Origin: Mycobacterium sp. 852014-50255_SCH5639931
GTDB taxonomy: Bacteria > Actinomycetota > Actinomycetes > Mycobacteriales > Mycobacteriaceae
Length of the DNA: 64,000 bases
Assembly (NCBI RefSeq): GCF_001665605.1
Contig: NZ_LZSV01000001.1
Coordinates: 1 to 64,000 of the forward strand
Direction of reading: 5' to 3'
Shown here one piece after another: positions 1 through 8,945 of the stretch. A program made the position numbers and the translations under genes. The stretch's first letter is position 1. Each line of letters starts with the position of its first letter. A model generated the notes under the pieces. It was not told the DNA's origin. It saw nothing but the letters and a program-made list of their open reading frames with translations, and did no database searches.

Positions 1-1
1 C

Positions 2-1549
2 CGGACGGTCATCGGCGTGCTGGTGGTACTGCTGGTCCTGGTCGCCGGGTCCCTCGGCTGGCGGCTCTACCAGAAGGTGGCCACCAACACCGTGGTCGCT
101 TACCTGCCGGAAGCCAACGCACTCTATGCCGGCGACGAAGTCCAAATCATGGGCATTCGCGTGGGATCGATCGACACCATCGAGCTGGCCGGCGACAAGA
201 TGAAGGTGACGTTTCACTACGACAACAAATACAAGGTGCCCGCCAACGCGTTCGCCGTGATCGTGACCCCTACCCTGGTGGCGACGCGCAGCATTCAACT
301 GGAGCCACCCTACAAAGGTGGTCCGGTCATGGGCGATAACGCCGTGATCCCCATCGAGCGCACGCAGGTCCCCACGGAGTGGGACGAAACACGCGAAAGC
401 ATCGCCAAAGTCGTCTCCAAACTCGGGCCGACACCCGAGCAACCCAAAGGTCCCCTCGGTGAGGCCATCGAGTCGTTCGCAGACGGGCTGGCCGGCAAGG
501 GCAAGCAGATCAACACCACGCTGGACAGCTTGTCGCGGGCGTTGACCGCGCTGAACGAGGGCCGTGGCGACTTCTTCGCGGTGATTCACAGCCTGGCGCT
601 GTTCGCCAACGCCCTGCACAAAGACGACCAGCGATTCGTCGCGCTGAACAACAACCTGGCGCAATTCAGCGAAAGGTTCACCGGGCCTGATCGGAACCTC
701 GCCAATGCGATCCAGCAGCTCGACGGCCTGCTCTCCACAGTGCGCCCGTTCTTGACCAAGAACCGCGAGGTGCTCGCGCACGACGTCGACAACCTCGCCA
801 ACCTGACCACTGCCCTCGTCCAACCCGACCCACTGAACGGTTCGGAGACCGCCCTGCACGTCCTGCCGACGCTGGAAACGAACCTCAGCCAGATCTACCA
901 CCCGGCGCACGGCGCACTAATGTCCATTCCGGCGATCCCCAACTTCGCCAACCCAATGCAGTTCTTCTGCAGCATGATTCAGGCGGGTAGCCGGCTGGGC
1001 TATCAAGAGTCCGCCGAACTGTGTGCGCAATACCTGGCGCCGATCCTCGATGCGATCAAGTTCAACTACCTGCCGTTCGGGACGAACCTGTTCAGCACCG
1101 CCGAGACGCTCCCTAAAGAAGTCACCTACTCCGAGCCGCGACTGCAGCCGCCGAACGGATACAAAGACACCACGGTGCCCGGGATCTGGGTGCCCGACAC
1201 CCCCCTATCGCATCGCAACACCCAGCCCGGCTGGGTGGTCGCGCCGGGCATGCAGGGCACGCAGGTGGGCCCGATCACGGGCGGCCTCTTGACCCCCGAA
1301 TCCCTGGCCGAATTGATGGGCGGCCCCGACGCCGGACCCCCGCCCCCGGGGCTGCAGACCCCGCCCGGGCCGCCGAACGCCTACGACGAGTACCCGGTGT
1401 TGCCACCGATCGGCTTGCAGGCGCCGCAGGTGCCGATCCCACCGCCGCCGCCGGCACCCGGCGTGGTCCCGGGACCGGTCGCGCCGACGCCCGCGCCTGG
1501 ACCACCGCCAGCCGGCGAGTCGGCCGCTTCGACAGGGCCGGGCTCGTGA
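2..1549 (+). CDS. MCE family protein, MceD position (5' partial)
   Basis: Substrate-binding-type subunit of a mce lipid importer, anchored in the membrane and acting in the cell envelope. The frame is already open at base 2, so the true start lies left of the window. A membrane segment (VLVVLLVLVAGSLGW) is followed by an MCE domain (about residues 25-110) with the typical pattern GDEVQIMGIRVGSI. Next come a long helical region, the conserved late block FCSMIQAGSRLGY, and a Pro-rich tail. Its TGA overlaps the GTG of the next gene by 4 nt, so translation is probably coupled. Position D is inferred from the lipoprotein (E) and MceF that follow. Which mce operon this is cannot be told from the window. 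Confidence 0.9.
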   Translation, partial: RTVIGVLVVLLVLVAGSLGWRLYQKVATNTVVAYLPEANALYAGDEVQIMGIRVGSIDTIELAGDKMKVTFHYDNKYKVPANAFAVIVTPTLVATRSIQLEPPYKGGPVMGDNAVIPIERTQVPTEWDETRESIAKVVSKLGPTPEQPKGPLGEAIESFADGLAGKGKQINTTLDSLSRALTALNEGRGDFFAVIHSLALFANALHKDDQRFVALNNNLAQFSERFTGPDRNLANAIQQLDGLLSTVRPFLTKNREVLAHDVDNLANLTTALVQPDPLNGSETALHVLPTLETNLSQIYHPAHGALMSIPAIPNFANPMQFFCSMIQAGSRLGYQESAELCAQYLAPILDAIKFNYLPFGTNLFSTAETLPKEVTYSEPRLQPPNGYKDTTVPGIWVPDTPLSHRNTQPGWVVAPGMQGTQVGPITGGLLTPESLAELMGGPDAGPPPPGLQTPPGPPNAYDEYPVLPPIGLQAPQVPIPPPPPAPGVVPGPVAPTPAPGPPPAGESAASTGPGS

Positions 1550-2751
1550 GGCGCGCGTCGAGCGCGGTGCACGCATCGGGCGCGGTGCGTGCGTCGGGCG
1601 CTCGGGTCCGATGCCGGACCTTTCACCGGCTGGCGCTACTGGTGGCTGCCGTCGCGCTGACGTCGTGCGCGAACTGGCGCGGAATCGCGAATTTACCGAT
1701 GCCCGGCGGTCCCGGCACCGGGCCCGGCTCCTACACCGTCTACGTGCAAATTCCCGACGCGCTGGCGATGAACAACAACAGCCGGGTGCAAGTGGCCGAC
1801 GTATTTGTCGGCACGGTGCGCGCGATCGAACTGAAGAACTGGGTCGCCACGCTGACGCTACGTATGGACAAGAACATCAAGTTACCCAGGAACGCGACGG
1901 CCAAGATCGGGCAGACAACCCTCCTGGGTTCTCAGCATCTGGAATTGGCCGCGCCACCCAATCCGTCCCCCGAGCTGCTGAAGGACGGCGACACCATCCC
2001 GCTGAAAAATTCGTCCGACTACCCCACGATCGAGCAGACGCTGGCCAGCCTCGCCCTCGTCGTGCGCGGCGGCGGCATCCCGAACTTGGAAGTGCTGGCA
2101 AACGAGGTCTACAACGTCGTGAACGGCCGGGCCGAGCAGATCCGTGCCTTCCTCGGCAAGCTGGACACCTTCACCGCCCGCCTCAATGAGCAGCGTGATG
2201 ACATCACCCGAGCCATCGATTCCACCAACCGGTTGCTGGCGTATGTGGGTCCCCGCTCGGACGTCCTGGATCGGGCCCTGACCGAATTCCCGCCAGTGAT
2301 CAAATATTTCGCGGACAAACAGAACCTGTTGATCAACTCGGTTGAAGCGACCGGCGCGCTCAGCCAGGTATCCGACCAGTACTTGTCCGCCTCGGTCAGC
2401 AACCTCCACCAGGATCTGTTGTCGCTGCAGTGCCCGTTGCGGGAACTCGGCCGTGCCTCACCGTATTTAATCCGTGCCATCAAGCTGCTCGTCGCCCGGC
2501 CGTTCGACCTCGACGCCGTGCAGAAGGCGATCCGCGGCGACTACTACAACCTGTCGGTGACGCTCGACCTGACGATGAGCGCGGTCGACAACGCGGTACT
2601 CACCGGGACCGGATTCTCCGGAGCGCTGCGCGCGCTCGAGCAGTCGTGGGGCCGCGACCCCGAAACGATGATCCCGGACGTCCGCTACACGTCGAATCCG
2701 AACGACGCCCCCGGCGGCCCTCTGGTCGAAAGGGCGGACAGGCAATGCTGA
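1546..2751 (+). CDS. MCE family lipoprotein, MceE type
   Basis: Lipoprotein subunit of the mce transporter, expected on the outer face of the plasma membrane. A hydrophobic segment ends in a lipobox, ALTSC, with lipidated Cys at about residue 41. The MCE domain follows (PDALAMNNNSRVQVADVFVGTV, about residues 65-150), then an alpha-helical region. The GTG start is supported by the 4-nt overlap with the preceding stop. It gives an unusually long n-region carrying an 18-nt near-perfect tandem duplication (bases 1565-1600, AVHASG/AVRASG), so a start further in is possible. The end overlaps mceF by 7 nt. Family assignment is firm; the numbered operon is not assigned. Confidence 0.9.
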   Translation: MRRASSAVHASGAVRASGARVRCRTFHRLALLVAAVALTSCANWRGIANLPMPGGPGTGPGSYTVYVQIPDALAMNNNSRVQVADVFVGTVRAIELKNWVATLTLRMDKNIKLPRNATAKIGQTTLLGSQHLELAAPPNPSPELLKDGDTIPLKNSSDYPTIEQTLASLALVVRGGGIPNLEVLANEVYNVVNGRAEQIRAFLGKLDTFTARLNEQRDDITRAIDSTNRLLAYVGPRSDVLDRALTEFPPVIKYFADKQNLLINSVEATGALSQVSDQYLSASVSNLHQDLLSLQCPLRELGRASPYLIRAIKLLVARPFDLDAVQKAIRGDYYNLSVTLDLTMSAVDNAVLTGTGFSGALRALEQSWGRDPETMIPDVRYTSNPNDAPGGPLVERADRQC

Positions 2752-4298
2752 CCCGCTTCATCAAGCGCCAGCTGGTCACGTTGAGCATCCTGACCGCGAT
2801 CATCGCGATTGCCCTGGGCTGGTACTACCTGCAGATTCCCACTGCGGTGGGGATCGGCCAGTACACGCTGAAGGCCGACCTACCCGCGTCCGGCGGTCTG
2901 TACAAGACGTCCAACGTGACTTACCGCGGTGAAACCATCGGCAAGGTCACCGCCGTCGAGCCAACCAAGACCGGCGCGCGGGTGACCATGAGTATCGCCA
3001 ACCGCTACAAGATTCCCGTCGACGCGTCGGCGAATGTGCATTCGGTGTCGGCGGTCGGCGAACAATATCTTGACCTGGTATCGGTAGGAAACCCGGGCAA
3101 ATTCTTCTCGACGGGACAGACCATCACCAAGGGCACCGTGCCCACAGCGATCGGGCCGGCGCTGGACGCCGCCAACCGCGAGCTGGCTGTACTGCCCAAG
3201 GAGAAGATGGCCGCGCTGCTCGACGAAACAGTCCAGGCGGTAGGCGGATTGGGTCCCGCGTTGCAACGACTGGTCGACGCGAGCCAGTCGATCGCCGGTG
3301 ACTTCAAGACCAACCTCTCCGACATCAACGACACCATCCAAAACTCCGGGCCGATCATCGACAGTCAGGTCAACTCCGGTGACTCGATCGAGCGCTACGC
3401 GCGCAACCTGAACAGCTTGGCCACGCAGGGCGGGCAAAATGACCAGCACGTGCAACGCATCCTCACCGGTGCGGCACCGACCCTTGATCAGGTCAACTCG
3501 GTGTTCAGCGATGTCCGCGAGACACTGCCGCAGACACTGGCAAACCTCGAAATCACGCTGGACATGCTCAAGCGCTACCACAAGGGCGTCGAGCAACTAC
3601 TGGTGGCCTATCCGCAGGGCGCCGCGGAAAGTCAGACGATCACGACGCCGTTCCCGGGCTACGCTGCGCTCGACACCGCGATGACGATGAACCAGCCCCC
3701 GCCGTGCCTGACCGGGTTTCTCCCGGCATCCCAGTGGCGATCTCCGGCGGATACCAGCCCGGCCCCGCTGCCATCCGGAACATTTTATTGCAAGATCCCG
3801 CAGGACACCCCTGCCAACGCGGTGCGCGGGGCACGCAACCTTCCGTGTGTCGACGTTCCCGGTAAACGAGCTGCGACGCCGCGTGAGTGCCGCGACCCCA
3901 AACCCTATGTTCCGTTGGGAACCAACCCGTGGTACGGCGACCCCAACCAGCTCATCACCTGCCCCGCGCCCGCGGCGCGCTGCGACCAGCCGGTGAAACC
4001 GGGGCTGGTGATACCCGCGCCGTCGGTCAACAACGGCCTCAACCCGGCGCCCTCCGACAGGGTGGCAGGGACGCCACCACCGATCAGCGATCTACTGCAA
4101 CGCCCGGGGTCGGGCACCGTCGAATGCAACGGGCAGCAGCCCAACCCCTGCGTCTACACCCCCAGCGGTCCTCCCCCGGCCGTTTACCTCCCCCAGAGCG
4201 GCGAACTGATAGGGCCCGATGGTGTCGAGTACACGGTCAAAAATTCGAGCGGAACAGGAGACGACGGCTGGAAGGACATGCTGGCGCCACCGGGTTGA
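2745..4298 (+). CDS. MCE family protein, MceF type
   Basis: Last MCE subunit of the operon, 517 aa. One N-terminal membrane helix (about residues 10-30) is followed by an MCE domain (about 40-130, with GGLYKTSNVTYRGETIGKV). A helical region of 250 or so residues follows, and then a Cys- and Pro-rich C-terminal part (CLTGFLPASQWRSPAD, CKIPQDTPANAVRGARNLPC) typical of MceF. The ATG at 2745 lies inside the end of the lipoprotein gene, which fixes the start. No mce-associated (mas) genes follow, so the operon ends here. MceF proteins are thought to line the lipid conduit; the substrate cannot be read from sequence. Confidence 0.9.
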   Translation: MLTRFIKRQLVTLSILTAIIAIALGWYYLQIPTAVGIGQYTLKADLPASGGLYKTSNVTYRGETIGKVTAVEPTKTGARVTMSIANRYKIPVDASANVHSVSAVGEQYLDLVSVGNPGKFFSTGQTITKGTVPTAIGPALDAANRELAVLPKEKMAALLDETVQAVGGLGPALQRLVDASQSIAGDFKTNLSDINDTIQNSGPIIDSQVNSGDSIERYARNLNSLATQGGQNDQHVQRILTGAAPTLDQVNSVFSDVRETLPQTLANLEITLDMLKRYHKGVEQLLVAYPQGAAESQTITTPFPGYAALDTAMTMNQPPPCLTGFLPASQWRSPADTSPAPLPSGTFYCKIPQDTPANAVRGARNLPCVDVPGKRAATPRECRDPKPYVPLGTNPWYGDPNQLITCPAPAARCDQPVKPGLVIPAPSVNNGLNPAPSDRVAGTPPPISDLLQRPGSGTVECNGQQPNPCVYTPSGPPPAVYLPQSGELIGPDGVEYTVKNSSGTGDDGWKDMLAPPG

Positions 4299-4642
4299 AG
4301 CCCGCCGACTCTAGCGTCCCGTCCATGAGACATTCAATCTTGCTTGTTTACAGCACTTTTAACTGAACCTAGACGACGGTGACCTCGGCCGGTCCCGCCT
4401 ATGCCGTTCATAAGCCCGACGCTCGCCTGCGACTTTCGACTGACCGTCAGGGTCGAACCGAAGCGTTGCCACTGACACGGACAGTCATAAATGATCGGCG
4501 GGAGGGCCAAAATGCTTTGACTACCCGGCGCCATGAAAGTCGGCTTGCGTAATCACGCGGATCGTACGAAGAACCCGGCGGCTACCCGAAGTTCTGCGAT
4601 CATCAACCAGCTGCAATTGCGCCCCTCTCGCAATGGGCCCTC
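4299..4642. other. Convergent intergenic stretch, no gene seen
   Basis: 344 bp between the converging mceF and aldehyde dehydrogenase genes. Somewhat lower in G+C around 4320-4370. Open frames here are short and lack a start signal. No convincing hairpin terminator, tRNA or repeat was found. Confidence 0.5.
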
Positions 4643-6127
4643 TCAGCCGGCGGGATAGCCGACCGATTTGATCTCGGTGTACTGGTCGAACCCGGCGACG
4701 CCGTTCTGGCGTCCCACTCCGCTGTACTTGTAGCCGCCGAACGGGGTGTCGGCACCATAGGGCGCGCCGCCGTTGACGCCCATGAAGCCGGCCCGAATCC
4801 GGCGGGCTACCGCCAGCGAATGTTCCAGCGAGCCCGACATCACGTTGCCCGCCAGCCCGTACTTGCTGTCGTTGGCGATCCGGATCGCGTCCTCCTCGTC
4901 GTCGAACGGAATGACCGCCAGCACCGGACCGAAGATTTCCTCCTGGGCGATGGTCATCGAGTTGTCGACGTCGGTGAAAAGCGTTGGCCGAACGAAGAAT
5001 CCCTTGTCGAACCCGGTGGGCGCGTCGGGCCCGCCGACCAGCGCGGTGGCGCCCTCCTCGACGCCCTTCCGGATGTAGCCCATCACGCGGTTGCGCTGCA
5101 CCTCCGAAATCACCGGCCCGCACAGCGTTCCGGGGTCCTGCGGGTCGCCACACGTGACGTTCTCGTAGATGCTCTTCAGGATCTCCACACCCTCGTCGTA
5201 GCGCGAGCGCGGCAACAGCATCCGGGTGGGATTCGCGCAGCCCTGCCCCGCGTGCATGCACGGCGCGATGCCGATTGCGCACGCCATCCCGAAATCGGCG
5301 TCCTCCAAGACGATGGTGGCCGACTTACCGCCGAGCTCCAGGAAAAGCCGCTTCATGGTGGCCGCGCCCTTTTCCATGATCCGCTGCCCGACCACGGTCG
5401 ACCCGGTGAACGAGATCAGGTCCACCTTCGGCGACAGCGTGAGCTCCTCGCCCACAAAGTGATCCGACGCGGTGACGACGTTCACGACGCCAGCGGGGAT
5501 GTCGGTTTTCTCGGCGATCAGCCGTCCCAGCCGGGTGGCGTTGAACGGGGTGTTCGGCGCGGGCTTGAGCACAACGGTGTTGCCGGTGCCAAGCGCCTGG
5601 CCGAGCTTGTTGAGGGTGACCTCGAAGGGGAAGTTCCACGGCACGATGGCGCCGACCACGCCCACCGGTTCGCGCCAGACCTTGCGGGTGGTCAGCGTGC
5701 CGGTCAGGCTGATCACCTTGTCACCCAGGTCGGTTTCCCAGGCGTACTCGTCTATCAGCCTGGCGGGGTACTTCAAGCCGTCTTCCAGTGGGGCGTCCAG
5801 CTGCGGGCCGAACGTGATCGCCCGGGGCGAGCCCACCTCCAGGATGAGCTCCTCGCGCAGCTCTTCCTTTTCCGATTCGATCGCCTCGTGCAGCTGCAAT
5901 AGGCAGCGCTTCCGCAGCTCCCGGTTGGTCGACCAGTCGCTCTCGTCGAAGGCGCGCCGGGCGGCGTCGATGGCCCGGTGCATGTCCTCCTTGGATGCGT
6001 CGGCGACCTCCCCGAGCGGCTCCTCGGTCGCCGGGTTGATGTTCGTGAAGGTGCCGGCTTGCCCGTCGACGAGCTTGCCGTCGATCATCATCTTCGGCTC
6101 AAAACGAACCTTTACAGCCTCAGTCAT
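4643..6127 (-). CDS. NAD(P)-dependent aldehyde dehydrogenase
   Basis: Oxidises an aldehyde to a carboxylic acid; soluble, 494 aa, the usual family length. Visible motifs are the cofactor block GAIVPWNFPFEVTLNKLGQ, the FTGSTVVGQRIM segment, the catalytic-glutamate block ELGGKSATIVLEDADFG, the nucleophile in GQGCANPTRM (about residue 300), and the C-terminal EEIFGPVLAVIPF. The start at 6127 (MTEAVKVRF) has a GAGAG-like ribosome site; the frame stays open upstream but that part does not look coded. It lies just downstream of, and in line with, a decayed P450, so it was probably once co-transcribed with it. A role in alkyl or steroid side-chain alcohol/aldehyde oxidation is inference. Confidence 0.93.
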   Translation of the reverse strand: MTEAVKVRFEPKMMIDGKLVDGQAGTFTNINPATEEPLGEVADASKEDMHRAIDAARRAFDESDWSTNRELRKRCLLQLHEAIESEKEELREELILEVGSPRAITFGPQLDAPLEDGLKYPARLIDEYAWETDLGDKVISLTGTLTTRKVWREPVGVVGAIVPWNFPFEVTLNKLGQALGTGNTVVLKPAPNTPFNATRLGRLIAEKTDIPAGVVNVVTASDHFVGEELTLSPKVDLISFTGSTVVGQRIMEKGAATMKRLFLELGGKSATIVLEDADFGMACAIGIAPCMHAGQGCANPTRMLLPRSRYDEGVEILKSIYENVTCGDPQDPGTLCGPVISEVQRNRVMGYIRKGVEEGATALVGGPDAPTGFDKGFFVRPTLFTDVDNSMTIAQEEIFGPVLAVIPFDDEEDAIRIANDSKYGLAGNVMSGSLEHSLAVARRIRAGFMGVNGGAPYGADTPFGGYKYSGVGRQNGVAGFDQYTEIKSVGYPAG

Positions 6128-6217
6128 ATCTGTCACTCTCTTTTGAATCGCGGAGGGGCTATGGAGAGCCTTACCGGAAACTAGCCGATTGGCAAGGCGC
6201 AACCTTTTCGGGGCTGG

Positions 6218-7030
6218 TTATTGGGGGTCGAACAGCACCGGTACCGACGTCGGTGAGCGGAAAATCTGCCCGGCGGATATGCGGGTCGTCCGCGTCGGGG
6301 TCCAGCCGCAGGTTCGGTAGCCGGTCGAGCAAAAGGTTGATGGCGGTCCGCATTTCCAGGCGGGCCAGGTGCATGCCGAGGCAGACGTGCACGCCGTGCC
6401 CCCAGCCCAGGTGTGCCCTGGCTTGCCGGAAGATGTCGAACGTGTCCGGATCGGGGTAGCGGTCTTCCTGCCGGTTGGCGGATCCCAGCATCGGCATCAC
6501 CGTCGAGCCTGCGGGTATCGGCACCCCGCCGAGTTCGGTGTCCCGGGTGGCCACCCGGGTGATGGTCAGCAGGGGCGGTTCCCACCGCACGCCCTCCTCG
6601 ATGGCTTGCGGCAGCAACGACCGGTCCGCGCGGATGGCATCCAACTGCGCGGGATCGGACAGCAGCGCGAGCAGCAGGCTGCCGAGGGACCGGTACGTCG
6701 TTGCCACCCCGGCCGGGAGCAGCAGGCGGAGGAACGAGTAGATCTCCTCGTCTGCGAGCTTCTCCCCGTCGATCTCCGCCTCGGCCAGCGCGCTGATCAG
6801 ATCGTCCTTGGGTTCGGCGCGGCGGGATGCGAGGATCGCGCGAAGTAGTCGCACAGCGCGGCCGATGCGGCAAGCCCGCGTTCGGGATTCAGGATCCAGC
6901 TCAGCAACGAGATGGACCACCGCTGGAACTGGGGATAGTCCTCCTCCGGAAGGCCCAGCAGGCCCGCGATGATCTGACTCGGATAGTCGAAGGTGAATTC
7001 CTTGACCAGATCGGCCTTGCCTGGCTTCAC
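6218..7030 (-). pseudogene. Cytochrome P450 remnant (N-terminus lost, two frameshifts)
   Basis: The C-terminal two thirds of a cytochrome P450 spread over three reading frames. Frame one carries DYPSQIIAGLLGLPEEDYPQ up to about 6840. A one-base loss there moves to a second frame with the I-helix region LLPAGVATTYRSLG, the K-helix EEGVRWEPP (ExxR type) and the heme-Cys motif LGWGHGVHVCLG. An extra base near 6278 moves to a third frame ending RSPTSVPVLFDPQ and a stop at 6218. About 140 residues expected before this point are missing, and the upstream sequence runs straight into another gene remnant. No working P450 can be made. The indels sit in short G/C runs, so sequencing error has to be considered for them, but not for the missing N-terminus. 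Confidence 0.75.
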
Positions 7031-7813
7031 CTGGTCTTCGCCGCGCTCGCTCGACGTGGCGGCCAGCGACGTCACAGCATGCACCCGCGCCTGGCGGAGT
7101 CGGTCCGATGCGTCGGGGTGTCCGCACCGGGCGGTCCGCCGCCGCTACCGGTCTTGCGCGCCGACGACAGCATCTTCTTCAGCCACTTGCCGATGAAACC
7201 GCCACCGCCCACCGGGCTGGTGAACATGTCGGGATCGTCCGAATCGTCGGTCTCGCCGTCGTCGAGTTCTTCCAATGGCGTCGAACCGCGGCTCCTGGGC
7301 ACATGCCCGGCTTCTTCGCCTTCTCGTTGTTCGGCCGCCCGGTCGGACGCCGCCAACGCCTTCGCCGCCCGGATGGCGCCGAATTCCCTTGGGATCGTCG
7401 ATCACAGCCCGTCCGTCGGCGATCCGCAGCGAAGCGTCGGGCGAATCGCTGCGAATCGCGATGTCGCGGTCCCCCAGCGACGCGAGAACGCCTGGCATCA
7501 GGTGGCTGTTCGCGATGAGTGCGCGGTGCCCCTCCACCGCGAGGTAACGCTTGGCCAGCCGAGGGTGGCGAAGCAGGCGACGCATCAGCTCCGGGTCCAG
7601 GCTGCCGGCCGCGATCATGGAGGCCTGCACGGCAACGGCTTCGAGCCGCCCGCGGGCGCTCGCGCCGGCATCGACGTGGATGGTCTGGCCGTCGGTCCAG
7701 GAACGTTCACCCGGTGGCAGCTCGACCACCGCCACGGCGCGGCCCGCAAGCGCGGACGCAAGCATGCCGAGGCCCGGCAGCCGGTCACCGCGAACGTCGG
7801 TGGACACGCTCAT
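7031..7813 (-). pseudogene. VWA/CobT-like protein remnant, fused to the P450 remnant
   Basis: N-terminal part of a mycobacterial VWA (CobT/NorD-like) protein. It starts at ATG 7813 (MSVSTDVRGDRLPGLGMLAS), and ELPPGERSWTDGQTIHVDAG and MRRLLRHPRLAKRYLAVEGH are readable. An extra G around 7386-7388 shifts the frame, which continues with ALAASDRAAEQ and then SSPVGG-like FTSPVGGGGFIGKWLKKML. A second shift near 7084 restores a frame reading HAVTSLAATSSERGED, which passes directly into P450 sequence (ADLVKEFTFDYPSQ). The VWA domain itself is absent. Family identity is from memory of related proteins; the changes of frame are seen directly. The deletion that joined the two genes is inferred. Confidence 0.6.
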
Positions 7814-7835
7814 TCTCCGAACCGTTTGGACTTCG

Positions 7836-7864
7836 TTGACCAAATATCTGTTCCGCTGTAAAGT
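7836..7864 (+). promoter_or_regulatory. SigA-type promoter with shared ACCAAA-N4-TGTT motif
   Basis: TTGACC (7836-7841), exactly 17 bp, TAAAGT (7859-7864), placed 49 bp before the SDR start codon. The -35 box overlaps ACCAAATATCTGTT, a motif repeated at 8881, 12691 and, inverted, 11321. It sits in the divergent gap between the SDR and the VWA remnant. Confidence 0.55.
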
Positions 7865-7912
7865 CCGGTGCCACCCCAGTCAATCGACACGATGCACGTT
7901 GGCAAGGAGCAC

Positions 7913-8881
7913 ATGGTGATTGACTTCACCGGCCAGGTCGCAGTGGTCACCGGCGCCGGGCGCGGGCTCGGTCGGCTGTACGCGCTGGACCTGGCGCACC
8001 GAGGTGCCGCGGTGGTGGTCAACGACGTCGGCGGCTCGATGCACGGTGAGGGCGCGGACTCCGACGTGGCCGACGACGTGGTCGACGAGATCCGGAAGGG
8101 CGGCGGCACCGCCATCGCCTCCTACGATTCGGTCGACAGCCCCGCGGGCGGCCAGGCGATCGTCGACGCGGCGATCGATGCGTTCGGGCGGCTGGACGCG
8201 GTGATCAGCAACGCCGGCATCTTCGGCAGTGTGTCGTTCGAGGACCTCTCGCTCGACGACTGGACTCGAATGCTGCGCGTGCATCTCGACGGCGGCTTTC
8301 ACCTGTCGCAGCCCGCGTACCGCGTGATGAAGAACAACGGGGGCGGGCGGTTCGTGTTCATCTCGTCGTCCGCAGGAATCTTCGGTCAACCGATGGAGGC
8401 CCACTACGCCGCGGCGAAGGCCGGCCTGGTGGGGTTGACCAACGTGATCGCGATCGAGGGCGAGACACACGGAATTCTCGCCAATTCCGTCCTGCCGACG
8501 GGATTCTCGCGAATGGTCATCGAGACCGTCGGCGATGAGAAGTTCCTCGCCGAATCCGGCTTCATGCGGGCCATCCGGCCCGAGCTCGTCGTGCCGCTGG
8601 TGACGTTCCTCGCCAGCAGCGCGTGCACGTTCACCCACCGCAACTATTCGGCCGCCGCCGGCCGCTACGCCCGGGTGTTCGTCGGCCTCAGCGAAGGGTG
8701 GCTCGCGGACGCCGACAGCCAACCGACGGCCGAGGACATCGCGGCACATCTCGACGAGATCTCGTCGACGGAGAAGTTCATCGTGCCCACCTCGATCGTG
8801 GACGAGGTGCTGGAAGTGTGTGAGCGACTCGGCGTCAGCGCGATGCCGGGCAACGCCGAGGTCGCCTTCCCTGAACATTGA
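7913..8881 (+). CDS. Short-chain dehydrogenase/reductase (MFE-2 3-hydroxyacyl-CoA type)
   Basis: NAD(P)-dependent oxidoreductase, 322 aa. Cofactor motif TGAGRGLG (about residue 13), structural NAG (ISNAGIFG), catalytic Ser in FISSSAG and YxxxK in HYAAAKAG. The early block VVVNDVGGSMHGEG resembles the dehydrogenase domain of multifunctional beta-oxidation enzymes, so a 3-hydroxyacyl-CoA or steroid CoA substrate is likely but not proven. The start is set by AAGGAG 3 bp before the ATG. Two acyl-CoA dehydrogenase genes follow on the same strand, together outlining oxidation and dehydrogenation steps of a beta-oxidation-like route. The stop overlaps the -35 box of the next promoter. Confidence 0.9.
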   Translation: MVIDFTGQVAVVTGAGRGLGRLYALDLAHRGAAVVVNDVGGSMHGEGADSDVADDVVDEIRKGGGTAIASYDSVDSPAGGQAIVDAAIDAFGRLDAVISNAGIFGSVSFEDLSLDDWTRMLRVHLDGGFHLSQPAYRVMKNNGGGRFVFISSSAGIFGQPMEAHYAAAKAGLVGLTNVIAIEGETHGILANSVLPTGFSRMVIETVGDEKFLAESGFMRAIRPELVVPLVTFLASSACTFTHRNYSAAAGRYARVFVGLSEGWLADADSQPTAEDIAAHLDEISSTEKFIVPTSIVDEVLEVCERLGVSAMPGNAEVAFPEH

Positions 8882-8906
8882 CCAAAGATCTGCCCAACCG
8901 TAAAGT
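8878..8906 (+). promoter_or_regulatory. SigA-type promoter with shared ACCAAA-N4-TG motif
   Basis: TTGACC (8878-8883), 17 bp, TAAAGT (8901-8906), followed by CCGG exactly as in the promoter at 7836. The motif ACCAAAGATCTGCC lies over the -35 box. It drives the acyl-CoA dehydrogenase pair. Confidence 0.55.
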
Positions 8907-8945
8907 CCGGCTTGGTCGCAGTTGAAGGGTTTAAGACAAGCAAAC

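Noticed and set aside
5472..6146. Long plus-strand frames opposite the aldehyde dehydrogenase and similar long antisense frames elsewhere (for example 17157-18860 and 30705-32207)
   Set aside because: High-G+C codon bias opens antisense frames. They lack start signals and domains, and each lies over a gene with clear motifs.
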